Positions 25,412 to 34,339 of a DNA stretch of 64,000 nucleotides are shown here, piece by piece. The position numbers and the translations under genes were made by a program. Each line of letters opens with the position of its first letter. Positions within the stretch are counted from its first letter, which is position 1. The stretch lies in the NCBI GenBank assembly GCA_038960095.1, contig CP152425.1, forward strand, positions 1,240,001 through 1,304,000. The letters run 5' to 3'. The notes below the pieces were generated by a model. It saw only the letters and a list, made by a program, of their open reading frames with translations. It had not been told where the DNA came from and made no database searches. The DNA comes from Symbiodolus clandestinus (lineage in GTDB: Bacteria > Pseudomonadota > Gammaproteobacteria > Enterobacterales > G038960095).

Positions 25412-26731
25412 ATGAGCCTATTAGTCCTAGGAGTGAATGCTAAGACAGCGCCACTAACACTCCGTGAGCAGCTGCTATTTTTACCAGAGCAACTGCCAGC
25501 TGTTTATAGAGAGCTCTTGCACAAACCCATGATACAGGGTGCTTTACTGCTCTCAACCTGTAATCGAAGCGAAATCTACTTAGAATCAAAGTTAACCTTA
25601 AATCAAGCATTGGTTGAACAGGGCCATCAGCTGTTACAGTGGTGGTGCAAACGGCAGGGCGTTTCGACAACCCAGTGGCAGCCATCGATCTACTGTTATT
25701 ACCAGAAAAAGGCGTTCAGTCACCTGCTACGAGTTGCTGTGGGATTAGATTCATTGGTGGTTGGGGAGTCTCAGATTTTAGGGCAGTTGAAGCAAGCCTA
25801 TCAGCAAGCGCAACAGCGACAGGCGTTGACATCGCAACTCAACTGGTTATTTCAGCAGATATTCCGCCAGGCTAAACAGATCCGGCGCGTCTCTTGCTTG
25901 GGGACACACACGATATCGCTGGCTACTCGAGTTTGCCAATTAGTACGCCAACAGTTTTATCAGAAAATGCCTGTATTGCTGTTAGTGGGCGCTGGAGAGA
26001 TTATCGCTTCTGTGGCACAACAGCTGCATAAACAGTCACTGGGTCATTTATTGATAGCAGCCCGTTGTCCTGATCGTGCCCGTCCATTAGCGGAACGAAT
26101 TAACGCTATTCCCATTGATCTACAAAACTTAACCGAGTGGTTGCCTTGGGTAGATGGGGTCATTAGTGCGACCGGTAGTTCACTGCCGTTGTTGAATCAA
26201 TCGATGGTGGCGACCGCATTGCAGCAGCGACCAATAGCATCATTGCCATTGCTGCTGGTTGATCTAGCCGTCCCTCGAGATATGACAGCTGATATTGCTG
26301 AACTGCCAGTGGTTAAATTATACACATTGGATCAGTTGCAGCAACAGCAGCAGCAGCAACAGCAACAGCAGCAACAAGCAGCTTGCTTTCAGGCAGAAGA
26401 CTTGATTGAATCAGTTGCTATTGAGTTAATACAAAGGTTACAGTGTCGCCAACGAGATTCCTCACTGATTAGCCAGTTGCGATCTCAGGGGCAGCGACAG
26501 CAACAGCGATTGGAGCAGCAAGCGATGGTGGCGTTACAGCGGGGAGAAGCTGCTGAGCACGTGATCCGGCAGTTGGCCTACCAACTGACCAATCGGTTAC
26601 TGCATCAACCGACTCAATTGGTTCGATTTATCAACCAATCGATGGGCTGTTCCTTACCGCAGCTGCAGTCTCAGATAGAGCAGTTGTTTACATCCACATC
26701 TAATACCATCGACAGGAAGAGTCACCCATGA
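25412..26731 (+). CDS. hemA: Glutamyl-tRNA reductase with a polyglutamine insert
   Basis: HemA reduces glutamyl-tRNA to glutamate-1-semialdehyde, the first step of tetrapyrrole synthesis in the C5 pathway. The catalytic cysteine lies in STCNRSEIY (Cys50, the E. coli position). The segments GLDSLVVGESQILGQLKQAY, LVGAGEI and LVDLAVPRD are intact. At residues 310-322 the protein carries 13 consecutive glutamines encoded by mixed CAG/CAA codons (26339-26377), in a region where E. coli has an ordinary linker after the NADPH domain. The length of 439 residues exceeds E. coli's 418 partly for that reason. The end overlaps prfA by ATGA. Confidence 0.94.
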   Translation: MSLLVLGVNAKTAPLTLREQLLFLPEQLPAVYRELLHKPMIQGALLLSTCNRSEIYLESKLTLNQALVEQGHQLLQWWCKRQGVSTTQWQPSIYCYYQKKAFSHLLRVAVGLDSLVVGESQILGQLKQAYQQAQQRQALTSQLNWLFQQIFRQAKQIRRVSCLGTHTISLATRVCQLVRQQFYQKMPVLLLVGAGEIIASVAQQLHKQSLGHLLIAARCPDRARPLAERINAIPIDLQNLTEWLPWVDGVISATGSSLPLLNQSMVATALQQRPIASLPLLLVDLAVPRDMTADIAELPVVKLYTLDQLQQQQQQQQQQQQQAACFQAEDLIESVAIELIQRLQCRQRDSSLISQLRSQGQRQQQRLEQQAMVALQRGEAAEHVIRQLAYQLTNRLLHQPTQLVRFINQSMGCSLPQLQSQIEQLFTSTSNTIDRKSHP

Positions 26732-27816
26732 AAGCCTCTCTGGTTGCTAAGTTACAAAGCTTACAACAGCGTTACCAGGAGCTGGCAGCCCTGCTCAGCG
26801 AACCAGCGGTGATTGCCGATCAGACACAATTTCGCAGCTTATCTCGGGAGTATGCGCAGTTAACGGATGTCATGCATTGTTTTACTCAGTGGCAGCAAGT
26901 ACAAGCTGATCTGGAAACCGCTCAATCTCTGGCCAATGAAGCTGATTGGAGTGAATGGGCCAATAGTGAGATTGAACAGTGCCAACAACAGCTGCTACAG
27001 CTCACCTATAAGTTACAGGGCCACTTAATTCCACAAGATCCTCAGGAGAACGGTAATTGCTTTTTAGAGATTCGAGCAGCCACTGGAGGCGATGAAGCCG
27101 CCATTTTTGCCGGTGATCTATTTCGCATGTATAGCCGTTATGTGGAATCGCAAAAATGGTCGGTCCAGTTAATCAGCTATAATGCAGGGGAGCAGGGTGG
27201 ATTTAAAGAGTTGATCGCTAAAATTGAAGGGTGCGGCGCTTATGGTGCTCTTAAATTTGAGTCGGGTGGCCATCGAGTGCAGCGAGTACCCGTCACTGAA
27301 TCACAAGGCAGAGTGCATACTTCTGCTTGCACCGTAGCCGTGATGTCGGAGGTTCCAGAGGCGCAAGCCAAACCGATTAACCCAACCGATCTAAAAATTG
27401 ACACCTTTCGCTCATCGGGTGCCGGCGGCCAGCATGTCAATACCACGGATTCTGCCATCCGTATTACCCATCTACCCACTGGATTAGTCGTGGAGTGCCA
27501 AGATGAGCGCTCACAGCATAAAAACCGTGCCAAAGCGATGGCAGTCTTGGTAGCCCGATTGCAGGCTGCTGAGCAGCAGGCACGACAGCAACAGACAGCA
27601 ACATTACGTCGTAACTTATTGGGAAGTGGCGAGCGCTCCGATCGAATTCGTACCTATAACTTTGCACAAAATCGGGTAACTGATCACCGCATTAACTTAA
27701 CGTGTTATAGCCTAACTGAGTGCTTGCAAGGGGAGTTAGATCGACTGATTCAACCGCTACAGCAGGAGCATCAGGCGGATCTGTTGGCTGGTTTATCCGA
27801 TGAGTCTGCTGAATGA
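26728..27816 (+). CDS. prfA: Peptide chain release factor 1
   Basis: RF1 recognises UAA and UAG and triggers release of the finished peptide. The codon-reading tripeptide PVT is in RVQRVPVTESQGR, and the catalytic GGQ is in RSSGAGGQHVNTTDSAIRITH. The 362-residue length is normal. The ATG overlaps the hemA stop and the stop overlaps the prmC start, so the three genes are translationally coupled. Its glutamine target is methylated by the next gene product. Confidence 0.96.
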   Translation: MKASLVAKLQSLQQRYQELAALLSEPAVIADQTQFRSLSREYAQLTDVMHCFTQWQQVQADLETAQSLANEADWSEWANSEIEQCQQQLLQLTYKLQGHLIPQDPQENGNCFLEIRAATGGDEAAIFAGDLFRMYSRYVESQKWSVQLISYNAGEQGGFKELIAKIEGCGAYGALKFESGGHRVQRVPVTESQGRVHTSACTVAVMSEVPEAQAKPINPTDLKIDTFRSSGAGGQHVNTTDSAIRITHLPTGLVVECQDERSQHKNRAKAMAVLVARLQAAEQQARQQQTATLRRNLLGSGERSDRIRTYNFAQNRVTDHRINLTCYSLTECLQGELDRLIQPLQQEHQADLLAGLSDESAE

Positions 27817-28652
27817 ACTATCAACAGTGGTTACAGCAAGCCATTATGACCTTAACACCTTACAGCAGCAGCCCTCGTTGTGATGCAGAGGCACTGCTCA
27901 GTCATATGACCCAGCAGTCGCGGGCCACTCTCCTAGCCTTTAGTGAAACTTTACTCAGTCAACCACGGCAACAAGCTTTAAGTGATTGGCTGACTCGAAG
28001 AGTGCAGGGGGAACCGATAGCCTATTTAACCGGAGAACGAGAATTTTGGTCTTTGCCACTTCAGGTGACACCAGCGACTCTAATTCCTAGACCGGAAACT
28101 GAGCTATTAGTAGAACAAGCCTTGCAGCGGTTGCCGCAAACGGCTTGTCAGCTACTGGATTTAGGGACTGGTAGTGGGGCGATTGCGCTGGCTTTGGCCA
28201 AAGAGCGACCTGACTGTCAAATCATTGCCACTGATTGTTGCCAACAAGCGCTGGCGGTGGCACAGCACAATGCACAGTGCTTGCAGCTAACCAATGTTCG
28301 CTTCCTGCAGGGTGATTGGTTTGCTCCATTGGCCCGGCAGCGTTTTCAGATGATTATTAGTAATCCCCCTTATCTGGATACTGAAGATCCTCACTGGCAG
28401 CAGGGAGATCTACGCTTCGAGCCACGTCAGGCTTTAGTGGCCGCTGAACAGGGACTGGCGGCATTACAACAGATTATTAGACAGGCTGCTGACTACTTAC
28501 TACCCAGTGGTTGGTTGCTGGTAGAGCATGGCTGGCAGCAGGGTGAAGCGGTGGCGACCCAGTTGCAGCAGGCTGGATACCGTCAGGTGGCAACTTTGAC
28601 TGATCTGGCCAAGCACCCACGGATCAGCCTAGGGCAGTGGCCGAATGTTTAA
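27813..28652 (+). CDS. prmC: Release factor glutamine N5-methyltransferase
   Basis: PrmC (HemK) methylates the GGQ glutamine of release factors. It has the N-terminal helical domain (LLSHMTQQSRATLL), the linker YLTGEREFWSLPLQVTPATLIPRPETELLVE, the SAM-binding LLDLGTGSGAIALALA and the catalytic NPPY in IISNPPYLD. The length (279) is normal. The start is coupled to prfA by ATGA. Confidence 0.95.
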   Translation: MNYQQWLQQAIMTLTPYSSSPRCDAEALLSHMTQQSRATLLAFSETLLSQPRQQALSDWLTRRVQGEPIAYLTGEREFWSLPLQVTPATLIPRPETELLVEQALQRLPQTACQLLDLGTGSGAIALALAKERPDCQIIATDCCQQALAVAQHNAQCLQLTNVRFLQGDWFAPLARQRFQMIISNPPYLDTEDPHWQQGDLRFEPRQALVAAEQGLAALQQIIRQAADYLLPSGWLLVEHGWQQGEAVATQLQQAGYRQVATLTDLAKHPRISLGQWPNV

Positions 28653-28679
28653 CCAAGCTTTTGGGGAGTTCAATACAAA

Positions 28680-29543
28680 ATGACATGGATGACTCAATCT
28701 AAAATTATTCAGATCGGGAGCATTCCTGTGGCTAACCATTTGCCGCTAGTGCTATTTGGCGGTATCAACGTCCTGGAATCAGAGGAATTAGCACTAAGGG
28801 TCTGTGACCATTTTTTACAGGTGACGACAGCACTGGGTATTCCCTATGTCTTTAAAGCATCCTTTGATAAAGCCAACCGCTCCTCGAGGCAGAGCTTTCG
28901 AGGTCCAGGATTAGAAGAGGGGCTAAGGATATTACAAAAGGTAAAGACCGCCTTGGGTGTTCCAGTGATGACCGATGTACACTTACCTCAGCAGGCTTCA
29001 GCAGTCGCCGAAGTAGCGGATGTCCTACAGTTACCGGCTTTCTTAGCTCGGCAAACTGATTTAATCGAGGCATTGGCACGGACTGGTGCAGTGATTAACA
29101 TTAAAAAACCGCAGTTTCTTAGTCCTCAACAGATGGTGCATATTGTGGAAAAATTCCATGCCTTCGGTAACCATCAATTACTGCTCTGTGAGCGTGGTAG
29201 CTGTTTTGGCTATGATAATTTGGTGGTGGATATGTTGGGCTTTACCATCATGCAGCGGTGCAGCGGCGGTTACCCTTTGCTGTTTGATGTCACTCATGCC
29301 TTGCAATGCCGCGATCCTTTCGCCAGCGCTTCGGGTGGCCGTCGAGAACAGCTGGCTGAATTGGCGCGAGCAGGGGTTGCTGTTGGTTTAGCTGGTTTGT
29401 TTCTAGAAGCCCACCCTGATCCCAGCCACGCTCAATGTGACGGTCCTTCAGCATTACCGCTTTCTCAATTATATCCTCTGCTACAACAGCTAAAAGCGAT
29501 TGATGATTTAATAAAATCCTCAATTTATCCAAGTGATACCTAG
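28680..29543 (+). CDS. kdsA: KDO-8-phosphate synthase
   Basis: KdsA condenses phosphoenolpyruvate with arabinose-5-phosphate to make KDO-8-phosphate for lipopolysaccharide. Conserved blocks are PLVLFGGINVLES, YVFKASFDKANRSS, GPGLEEGLRIL, VMTDVH, LQLPAFLARQTDL, NIKKPQFLSP, FDVTHALQCRDP and EAHPDPSHAQCDGPSALPL. ATG 28680 has GGGGAG 11 bases upstream; a second ATG three codons later is further away. In E. coli sirB genes intervene between prmC and kdsA; here they are absent. The product feeds the pathway that ends with KdsB at the window start. Confidence 0.96.
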   Translation: MTWMTQSKIIQIGSIPVANHLPLVLFGGINVLESEELALRVCDHFLQVTTALGIPYVFKASFDKANRSSRQSFRGPGLEEGLRILQKVKTALGVPVMTDVHLPQQASAVAEVADVLQLPAFLARQTDLIEALARTGAVINIKKPQFLSPQQMVHIVEKFHAFGNHQLLLCERGSCFGYDNLVVDMLGFTIMQRCSGGYPLLFDVTHALQCRDPFASASGGRREQLAELARAGVAVGLAGLFLEAHPDPSHAQCDGPSALPLSQLYPLLQQLKAIDDLIKSSIYPSDT

Positions 29544-29701
29544 CACTCAGTAGTGATGAACGGCAATCCATTAAGAACTCTACGTTAGCAGGGCTTTTAA
29601 AACCCCTCCGGGGATCATAGATACTCTTTAAACAAGTTTTAAAGTTTCTGTTGTTATTGAAAAAATATGCTCTGAAATCTCAATTAAAGTGCTAAATTTT
29701 T

Positions 29702-29728
29702 GTTTTAATAAAGTTATTTTTATGTTAA
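29702..29728 (+). promoter_or_regulatory. Three GTTNN half-sites 11 bp apart, candidate OmpR-family operator
   Basis: GTTTT (29702), GTTAT (29713) and GTTAA (29724) follow each other at exactly 11-bp steps, 88 bp before the chosen ATG of the first orphan gene. Direct half-sites at one helical turn are typical of OmpR-family regulators such as PhoP or PmrA. The same array is in the duplicate at 31751-31777. Confidence 0.45.
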
Positions 29729-29815
29729 CTTAACACCTGAAGAGTATTGAAGTCAGTCTCTTATACTTTAAAAGATAGCTTAATTGATTTCATTTTAGTT
29801 AGACTTGGGGTAATT

Positions 29816-30592
29816 ATGACACCAGTAAGATTAGAAGCATTATTAGAGGGAAACTCCGCTGAAATTCCCGCTAATACTTCTTTGAAGTGTTCTACACCAG
29901 TAGATTTACAAAGCCATTCCTGCGTACAGGGCAAAGGAAGTTTTATAATTTTTACTGATACGTTTCATTATACAGCTAACATGTTAAGTAGTTCTGTTAA
30001 ATTCTTACATCAAGCCGGAGAATTTTTTCTCATTTACGGAAAAAAGCTAAAGCCGGTGGTATTGGATGCTTGTTATTCACTTCAAAAGATTTCCAAAAAA
30101 GCATCGGACCCTCATTATACTAGATATCCGTCTGCCGAAGAGGTAGTTGATTGTATTCAGAAACATTCAATGGAAGGGAATGACGTTAGATCAAGAGTCC
30201 GTGACTCGGACAGTAAAGGGACGACCACGGCACTTCCTACTGAAATTAGTGAATTTTACAATACGACCATTAGACCTTTTATAGAGTCTCAGACCGAGTT
30301 CTCCACTACAATAGGGTCACCGTATGCTAACTTTAACACGACTTCTGAAACTCCTCTGGGGATTTCTGGAAAAACGCTAGAGAGCAGCAATAGTACGATT
30401 TATACCACCGTTGGTGGAGCGGCGGCAGGAGTTTTAATTTCTGGCATAGCTGCCATAGCATGGACATGGAAAAGAAAAACTCTCAATGAAAAGCGACGTG
30501 AGAGATACCAGGAAATGGTTACCAGCAACGGAAGGCAGCTTGTGAAATCATCGGGAAACAACAGCTTGATTCCCCAAAACTCGATAGTTTGA
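29816..30592 (+). CDS. Orphan membrane-anchored protein, paralogue A
   Basis: A 258-residue protein that I do not recognise. ATG 29816 is chosen because GGGG stands six bases upstream; an in-frame TTG at 29747 has no ribosome site. The order is: a conserved soluble start (PVRLEALLEGNSAEIPAN), a cysteine-containing domain (CSTPVDLQSHSCVQG), a Ser/Thr/Asn-rich linker (130-195), one membrane helix at about 197-217 (VGGAAAGVLISGIAAIAW) and a basic 40-residue tail (LNEKRRERYQEMVTSNG). With no signal peptide and one late helix, it resembles a translocated membrane effector or a tail-anchored protein. The paralogue at 31862 shares both ends but differs in the middle. Confidence 0.7.
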   Translation: MTPVRLEALLEGNSAEIPANTSLKCSTPVDLQSHSCVQGKGSFIIFTDTFHYTANMLSSSVKFLHQAGEFFLIYGKKLKPVVLDACYSLQKISKKASDPHYTRYPSAEEVVDCIQKHSMEGNDVRSRVRDSDSKGTTTALPTEISEFYNTTIRPFIESQTEFSTTIGSPYANFNTTSETPLGISGKTLESSNSTIYTTVGGAAAGVLISGIAAIAWTWKRKTLNEKRRERYQEMVTSNGRQLVKSSGNNSLIPQNSIV

Positions 30593-30800
30593 TATCAGTA
30601 TTAGCAGTTAATTGGTTAACGAGTCCAGCCAAATTAATCAGCTAATTTTCAGACTTAAGGTGTCAAAATTCCTTTTCGCCCGTCTAAAGGGGTGAAAAGG
30701 TTACAGTAATCAGCTGATGCGACAACCGATAGCAATAAAAGCACTCCAATAAAATATCCAATGGAATCTGGCATCGAATGCTAGTCTTTATCCAGGTCGA

Positions 30801-31685
30801 TTACATCTGTTCTACCGTCTCAATGCCTAAAGTCGCTAACCCTTGTTGTAAGGTTTTCGCTGTCAGCGCGGCTAGGCGTAAGCGGCTTTGTTGAAGCAAC
30901 CGGTTTTCAGCTTTAAGGATGGGGCATTGTTCATAAAAATTAGAAAATAAAACAGATAATTCATACAGATAGTGACACATCAGATGAGGAAGCCCTTCTG
31001 ACGCTACTTGGTAAAGGGCTTCAGTAAACTGCAGCAATTTTACGGCTAAGCGTTGCTCAATCACTTGCGTTAACTGGATCTGCCCGGTTAGCTTCTCTGG
31101 CGTGAAGGCAACCCGCTTAAACAGCGATAAAATACGAACATAAGCATAGAGTAAGTAGGGAGCGGTATTGCCTTCAAAACTGAGCAATCGGTCCCAATCA
31201 AAACAGTAGTTAGTGGTACGATGCTTGCAGAGATCGGCATATTTGACCGCTCCAATGGCAATCGCATCGACGACTCGCTGATGCTGTTCTGAGGCCAAGT
31301 TTGGATTTTTATTGCGCACTAGCCGATCAGCACGTTGAGTAGCCTCATCCGACAGATCTCTCAACCTGATGGTTTCGCCGCTGCAGGTTTTAAAAGGTTT
31401 CCCGTCGGCATCTAACATCATACCGAAAACGTGATGTTCTAGCGTAGTCTTGGGTGGTACGTAGCCGGCTTGTCGGGCAATCGTCCAGACTTGCTGTAGA
31501 TGCTGCTGTTGGCGTGAGTCGATAAAATAGAGCAGCCGATCAGCTTGATAAGTCTCATAGCGATATTTGGCGCAGGCAATATCGGTGGTGGTATAAAGAA
31601 ATCCACCATCGGTTTTTTGAATAATCACTCCCATCGCTTCACCCTGTTTATTGGTGAACTGTGATAGATAAATAACTTGAGCTCC
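30801..31685 (-). pseudogene. argS fragment, C-terminal half (duplicated copy)
   Basis: The minus strand encodes the last 295 or so codons of arginyl-tRNA synthetase, nearly identical to the full argS at 34340-36067. Differences cluster in a few codons (for example KTCSGETIRLRDLSDEATQRAD against KTRRGETIKLRDLLGEAAQRAD). There is no start region, no catalytic HIGH-type segment and no ribosome site at the internal ATG (31634). It is a passenger of the tandem duplication and cannot make a synthetase. Confidence 0.9.
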
Positions 31686-31750
31686 TTTTAAAGTTTCTGT
31701 TGTTATTGAAAAAGTATGCTCTGAAATCTCAATTAAAGTGTAAAATTTTT

Positions 31751-31777
31751 GTTTTGATAAAGTTATTTTTATGTTAA
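31751..31777 (+). promoter_or_regulatory. Three GTTNN half-sites 11 bp apart (duplicate)
   Basis: GTTTT (31751), GTTAT (31762) and GTTAA (31773) repeat at 11-bp steps, 85 bp before ATG 31862. Identical in layout to 29702-29728, of which it is a copy; the conservation of the array after duplication is not independent evidence. Confidence 0.45.
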
Positions 31778-31861
31778 ATTAATATCTGGAGGCTATTGAA
31801 ATCAGTCCCTTATTTAAAAGATAGCTTAATTGATTTCATTTTTACTAGATTTGGAGTGATT

Positions 31862-32629
31862 ATGATACCGGTAAGATTAGAAGCATTATTAGAGGGGAAC
31901 TCCGCTGAAATTCCTGCTAACATTTCTTTGGAGTGTTCTACACCAGTAGTTTTACAAAATCATTCCTGTTTACAGGGCGAACAAAAATTTATGAAGTTTT
32001 ATAGACTCGTTTCTGGTGAGTTGCAGCTCAATGATTCTGTGGACCGCTTAGAGCACGCTGGGAGGTTTTTGCTTATTTGCGGAAGGAAGCTAAAGCAGGT
32101 GGTATTGGATGCTTGTTTTCACCTTGTAGATTTTTCCAAAGCAGTACAGAGCAGAAAACATGCTGTATATTCGTATGTCCAAGAGGTGGTTAATTGTATT
32201 CAGAAACCTTCAATGGAAGGGAATACCGATACGACAAGAGTCCGTGACTTGGACAGTAAAGAGACACCCCCGGCACTTCCTACAGAAATCATAAATTTTT
32301 ATAACTCTACTATTACACCTAATATAACTAGCACAAATAATGGATCATGCTTACCAGGTATAGGGCTTAATGCCGTTAATGGGAGCTTTGAAGGTCCGCC
32401 ACAGATTGAGGGTCCTTCACAGAGCAATGGTACTATAGCTTATTGTGTTGGTGGGGTTGGATTAGGGTTAGGGTGTTTAATTGCTAGCATGGCTGCTATA
32501 GCATGGAAAAGAACAATGCTCAATGAAAAGCGACGTAAAAGATACCAGGAAATGGTTACCAGCAACGGAGGGCAGCTTGTAAAATCATCGGAAAACAACA
32601 GCTTGATTCCCCAAAGCGCAATAGTTTGA
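31862..32629 (+). CDS. Orphan membrane-anchored protein, paralogue B
   Basis: A 255-residue paralogue of the gene at 29816. It shares the start (PVRLEALLEGNSAEIPAN, then CSTPVVLQNHSCLQG) and the end (LNEKRRKRYQEMVTSNGGQLVKSS). The centre is strongly changed (KFYRLVSGELQLNDSVDRLEHAGRF against TDTFHYTANMLSSSVKFLHQAGEF; a new Gly/Pro-rich linker). The membrane helix is near residues 193-217 (YCVGGVGLGLGCLIASMAAIAW). ATG 31862 has GGAG five bases upstream. Function is unknown. Both copies remain open while the neighbouring argS copy is a fragment, which suggests that both are useful. Confidence 0.7.
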   Translation: MIPVRLEALLEGNSAEIPANISLECSTPVVLQNHSCLQGEQKFMKFYRLVSGELQLNDSVDRLEHAGRFLLICGRKLKQVVLDACFHLVDFSKAVQSRKHAVYSYVQEVVNCIQKPSMEGNTDTTRVRDLDSKETPPALPTEIINFYNSTITPNITSTNNGSCLPGIGLNAVNGSFEGPPQIEGPSQSNGTIAYCVGGVGLGLGCLIASMAAIAWKRTMLNEKRRKRYQEMVTSNGGQLVKSSENNSLIPQSAIV

Positions 32630-32735
32630 TATCAATATTAGCACTTAATTGGCTTAAGCAAGAACGAGTCCAGCCAAATTAATCGGCTGATTTTCAGACT
32701 TAAGTTGTCAAAACTCCTTTTCACCCGTCTAGAAG

Positions 32736-34219
32736 CTTGCAATTACCCACATCTCTCACGAGCGAGTTCGTAACCGAGCTGGATATCCGTTAGACGACGG
32801 ATTCCCCGCCATATCACAGTGTTTCCAGGGGGAGGATCGCCTGAACGTGCTAAGTAGCCGCCTAATTTTGCCAGTTTAAGTAATACCTGCTGAAGGGGAG
32901 GAAGTCGCTCTGCGCTGGGGGAATCATTAACCAGCTGGTTGAGCAAGGTTTCTTCCTGCTGTGTGAGAGCCAGTTCTACTGGGGCACTTGGGAAGGCCCT
33001 AGCCAGCATCGTTATCCAAAAAATTCGCCAACTCAGGATACAGTAGACCGCAATAAGCTTGGTAAGACGCTCTGCGGTCTGCAGTTTGGAATTTTCTGCC
33101 CGGCAACCCGATTTTAAAATCTTATGAAAAGTCTCAATTTTCCAACGCATGGCATACCATTCCAGTTTTTCAATAGCGTCTTCCAGTGTTTCAACCGGCA
33201 GGCTGGTGATTAGTTTCCACTCTATGCGTTCCCGTTCTGAAGAGGGAGTTGGTTCATAAGCATGAATAACTGTTACTTCCTGGGTTGGATAGTATTTCTG
33301 TTTTCCAAGCGGCGGAAGCACTCTGAGGCGGCGAAATTTAACTTCTAGGCATGCCTCGCTATAACCACCTTTGGTGTCACATAATTTGATGGTGTGTAAT
33401 CCTGCAATCTTTTCATGCTCCATTTCATCTTTAACGGTATGTCCCCCATCGCCGACAAGTCGATTAACGCAGGTTCGGATAAGAAAATGGGTGTTCAGTT
33501 CCTGGGCTAAACAGAATAGTTCATAAATATCGCTTTCCCGATCGCCTACCTGCACACATCGACCTGGGTCCCCCAATAATGCTGTGGATTGCCGCAGATT
33601 TTCAAGCCACCGAGAACTCTCTTTTTCCTCAATGGGAACACGGGTGGGGTTAATTTTGCGTTTCAGGGCGGTGCAGCCCTTAAATTTATCCCGCGTCCAA
33701 AATTTAATCGCCGTCAACCCGAGAGGCACTCCTTCAGTCGTTACTGCCAAACTGGAGTGCATTAGGATGCCACACTGCATGATGGGCTCATTCTTCAAGC
33801 TGAAGGACTTGCCTAGGTAACCAATACGTTCAGGATGTTCCCGTCGGAACGAAAAGGTTGTCGTATCCTGTAAAACAAGAATTATGCCTTCTGTTGATTT
33901 AAAGCGCTGGCTGCTTGCTTCAAAATGGCCACTGAGAACTTCCTGCTCGCTTACCCGCTCATTGGACAGGAAACGGTAGGCTGCTTTGGTTTGAGACCAA
34001 TCTTGGCAGGCCAATGGAATGGCTTGTCCTAAACCTTTCCAGAGTTGTTCTACCAATGCACGGCAGCGTTTGCCCAAACGTTCATCCCGGAAAGCATCAC
34101 AGTCAATCTCCTGATCAAACCATGTGTTCTCATTAATAGTTTTTTTTAATCATACGGTACTAATTTTTGGTTGTTTATTCCACGGAACTATCTTCCGAGT
34201 AAATGTGGGTAATTGCAAG
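32736..34219 (-). mobile_element. IS4-family insertion sequence (Tn5/IS50-like), 1,484 bp
   Basis: The element has perfect inverted ends CTTGCAATTACCCACAT at both termini and is flanked by a 9-bp direct repeat GTCTAGAAG (32727-32735 and 34220-34228). Nine-base target repeats are typical of the IS50 type within IS4. Unit 1 of the tandem duplication holds the near-identical empty site (GTCTAAAGGGG). A single transposase gene fills it. The undamaged ends and target repeat indicate a recent insertion. Confidence 0.93.
32743..34153 (-). CDS. IS4-family DDE transposase, start region in A8 frameshift
   Basis: The main open part (32743-34077, 444 codons from an internal TTG) has the DDE catalytic pattern of Tn5-like transposases. 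The first Asp is in VLQDTTTFSF, the second in VQVGDRESDIYEL, and the Glu in the RWKIETFHKILKSG signature. Homologous sequence continues upstream without a start (NENTWFDQEIDCDAFRDERLGKRC). The natural start is probably ATG 34153 (MIKK), which joins the frame only if the A8 run at 34140-34147 is read as A7. This could be a disabling slip, a site of transcriptional slippage, or a sequencing error. Close to the element's right end, it makes up nearly the whole element. Confidence 0.85.
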
Positions 34220-34339
34220 GTCTAGAAGGGGTGAAAAGGTTACAGTCATCGGCCAATGCAACAACCCATAACAATAAAAGCACTCCAATAAAATATCAAA
34301 TGGAATCTGGTATCGAATGCTAATCTTTATCCAGGCCAA

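Larger units (their letters stand above)
29637..31685. repeat. Tandem duplication, unit 1 (orphan gene plus argS 3' half)
   Basis: The 2,049-bp segment from 29637 to 31685 is repeated directly in 31686-35225. It comprises the orphan gene upstream region, the orphan gene, the spacer, and the C-terminal half of argS. The junction is sharp: at 31681-31686 argS sequence (CTTGAGC) passes directly into the orphan upstream sequence TTTTAAAGTTTCTG. Removing the IS element and one target repeat from unit 2 leaves 2,047 bp, so the two units agree in length. Confidence 0.85.

Noticed and set aside
26332..26380. CAG repeat as a non-coding microsatellite
   Set aside because: It is in frame within an intact hemA and encodes glutamine with mixed codons.
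30801..31634. Second, shorter ArgS-like functional protein
   Set aside because: Lacks the catalytic N-terminal half and a ribosome site; explained fully as part of the tandem duplication.
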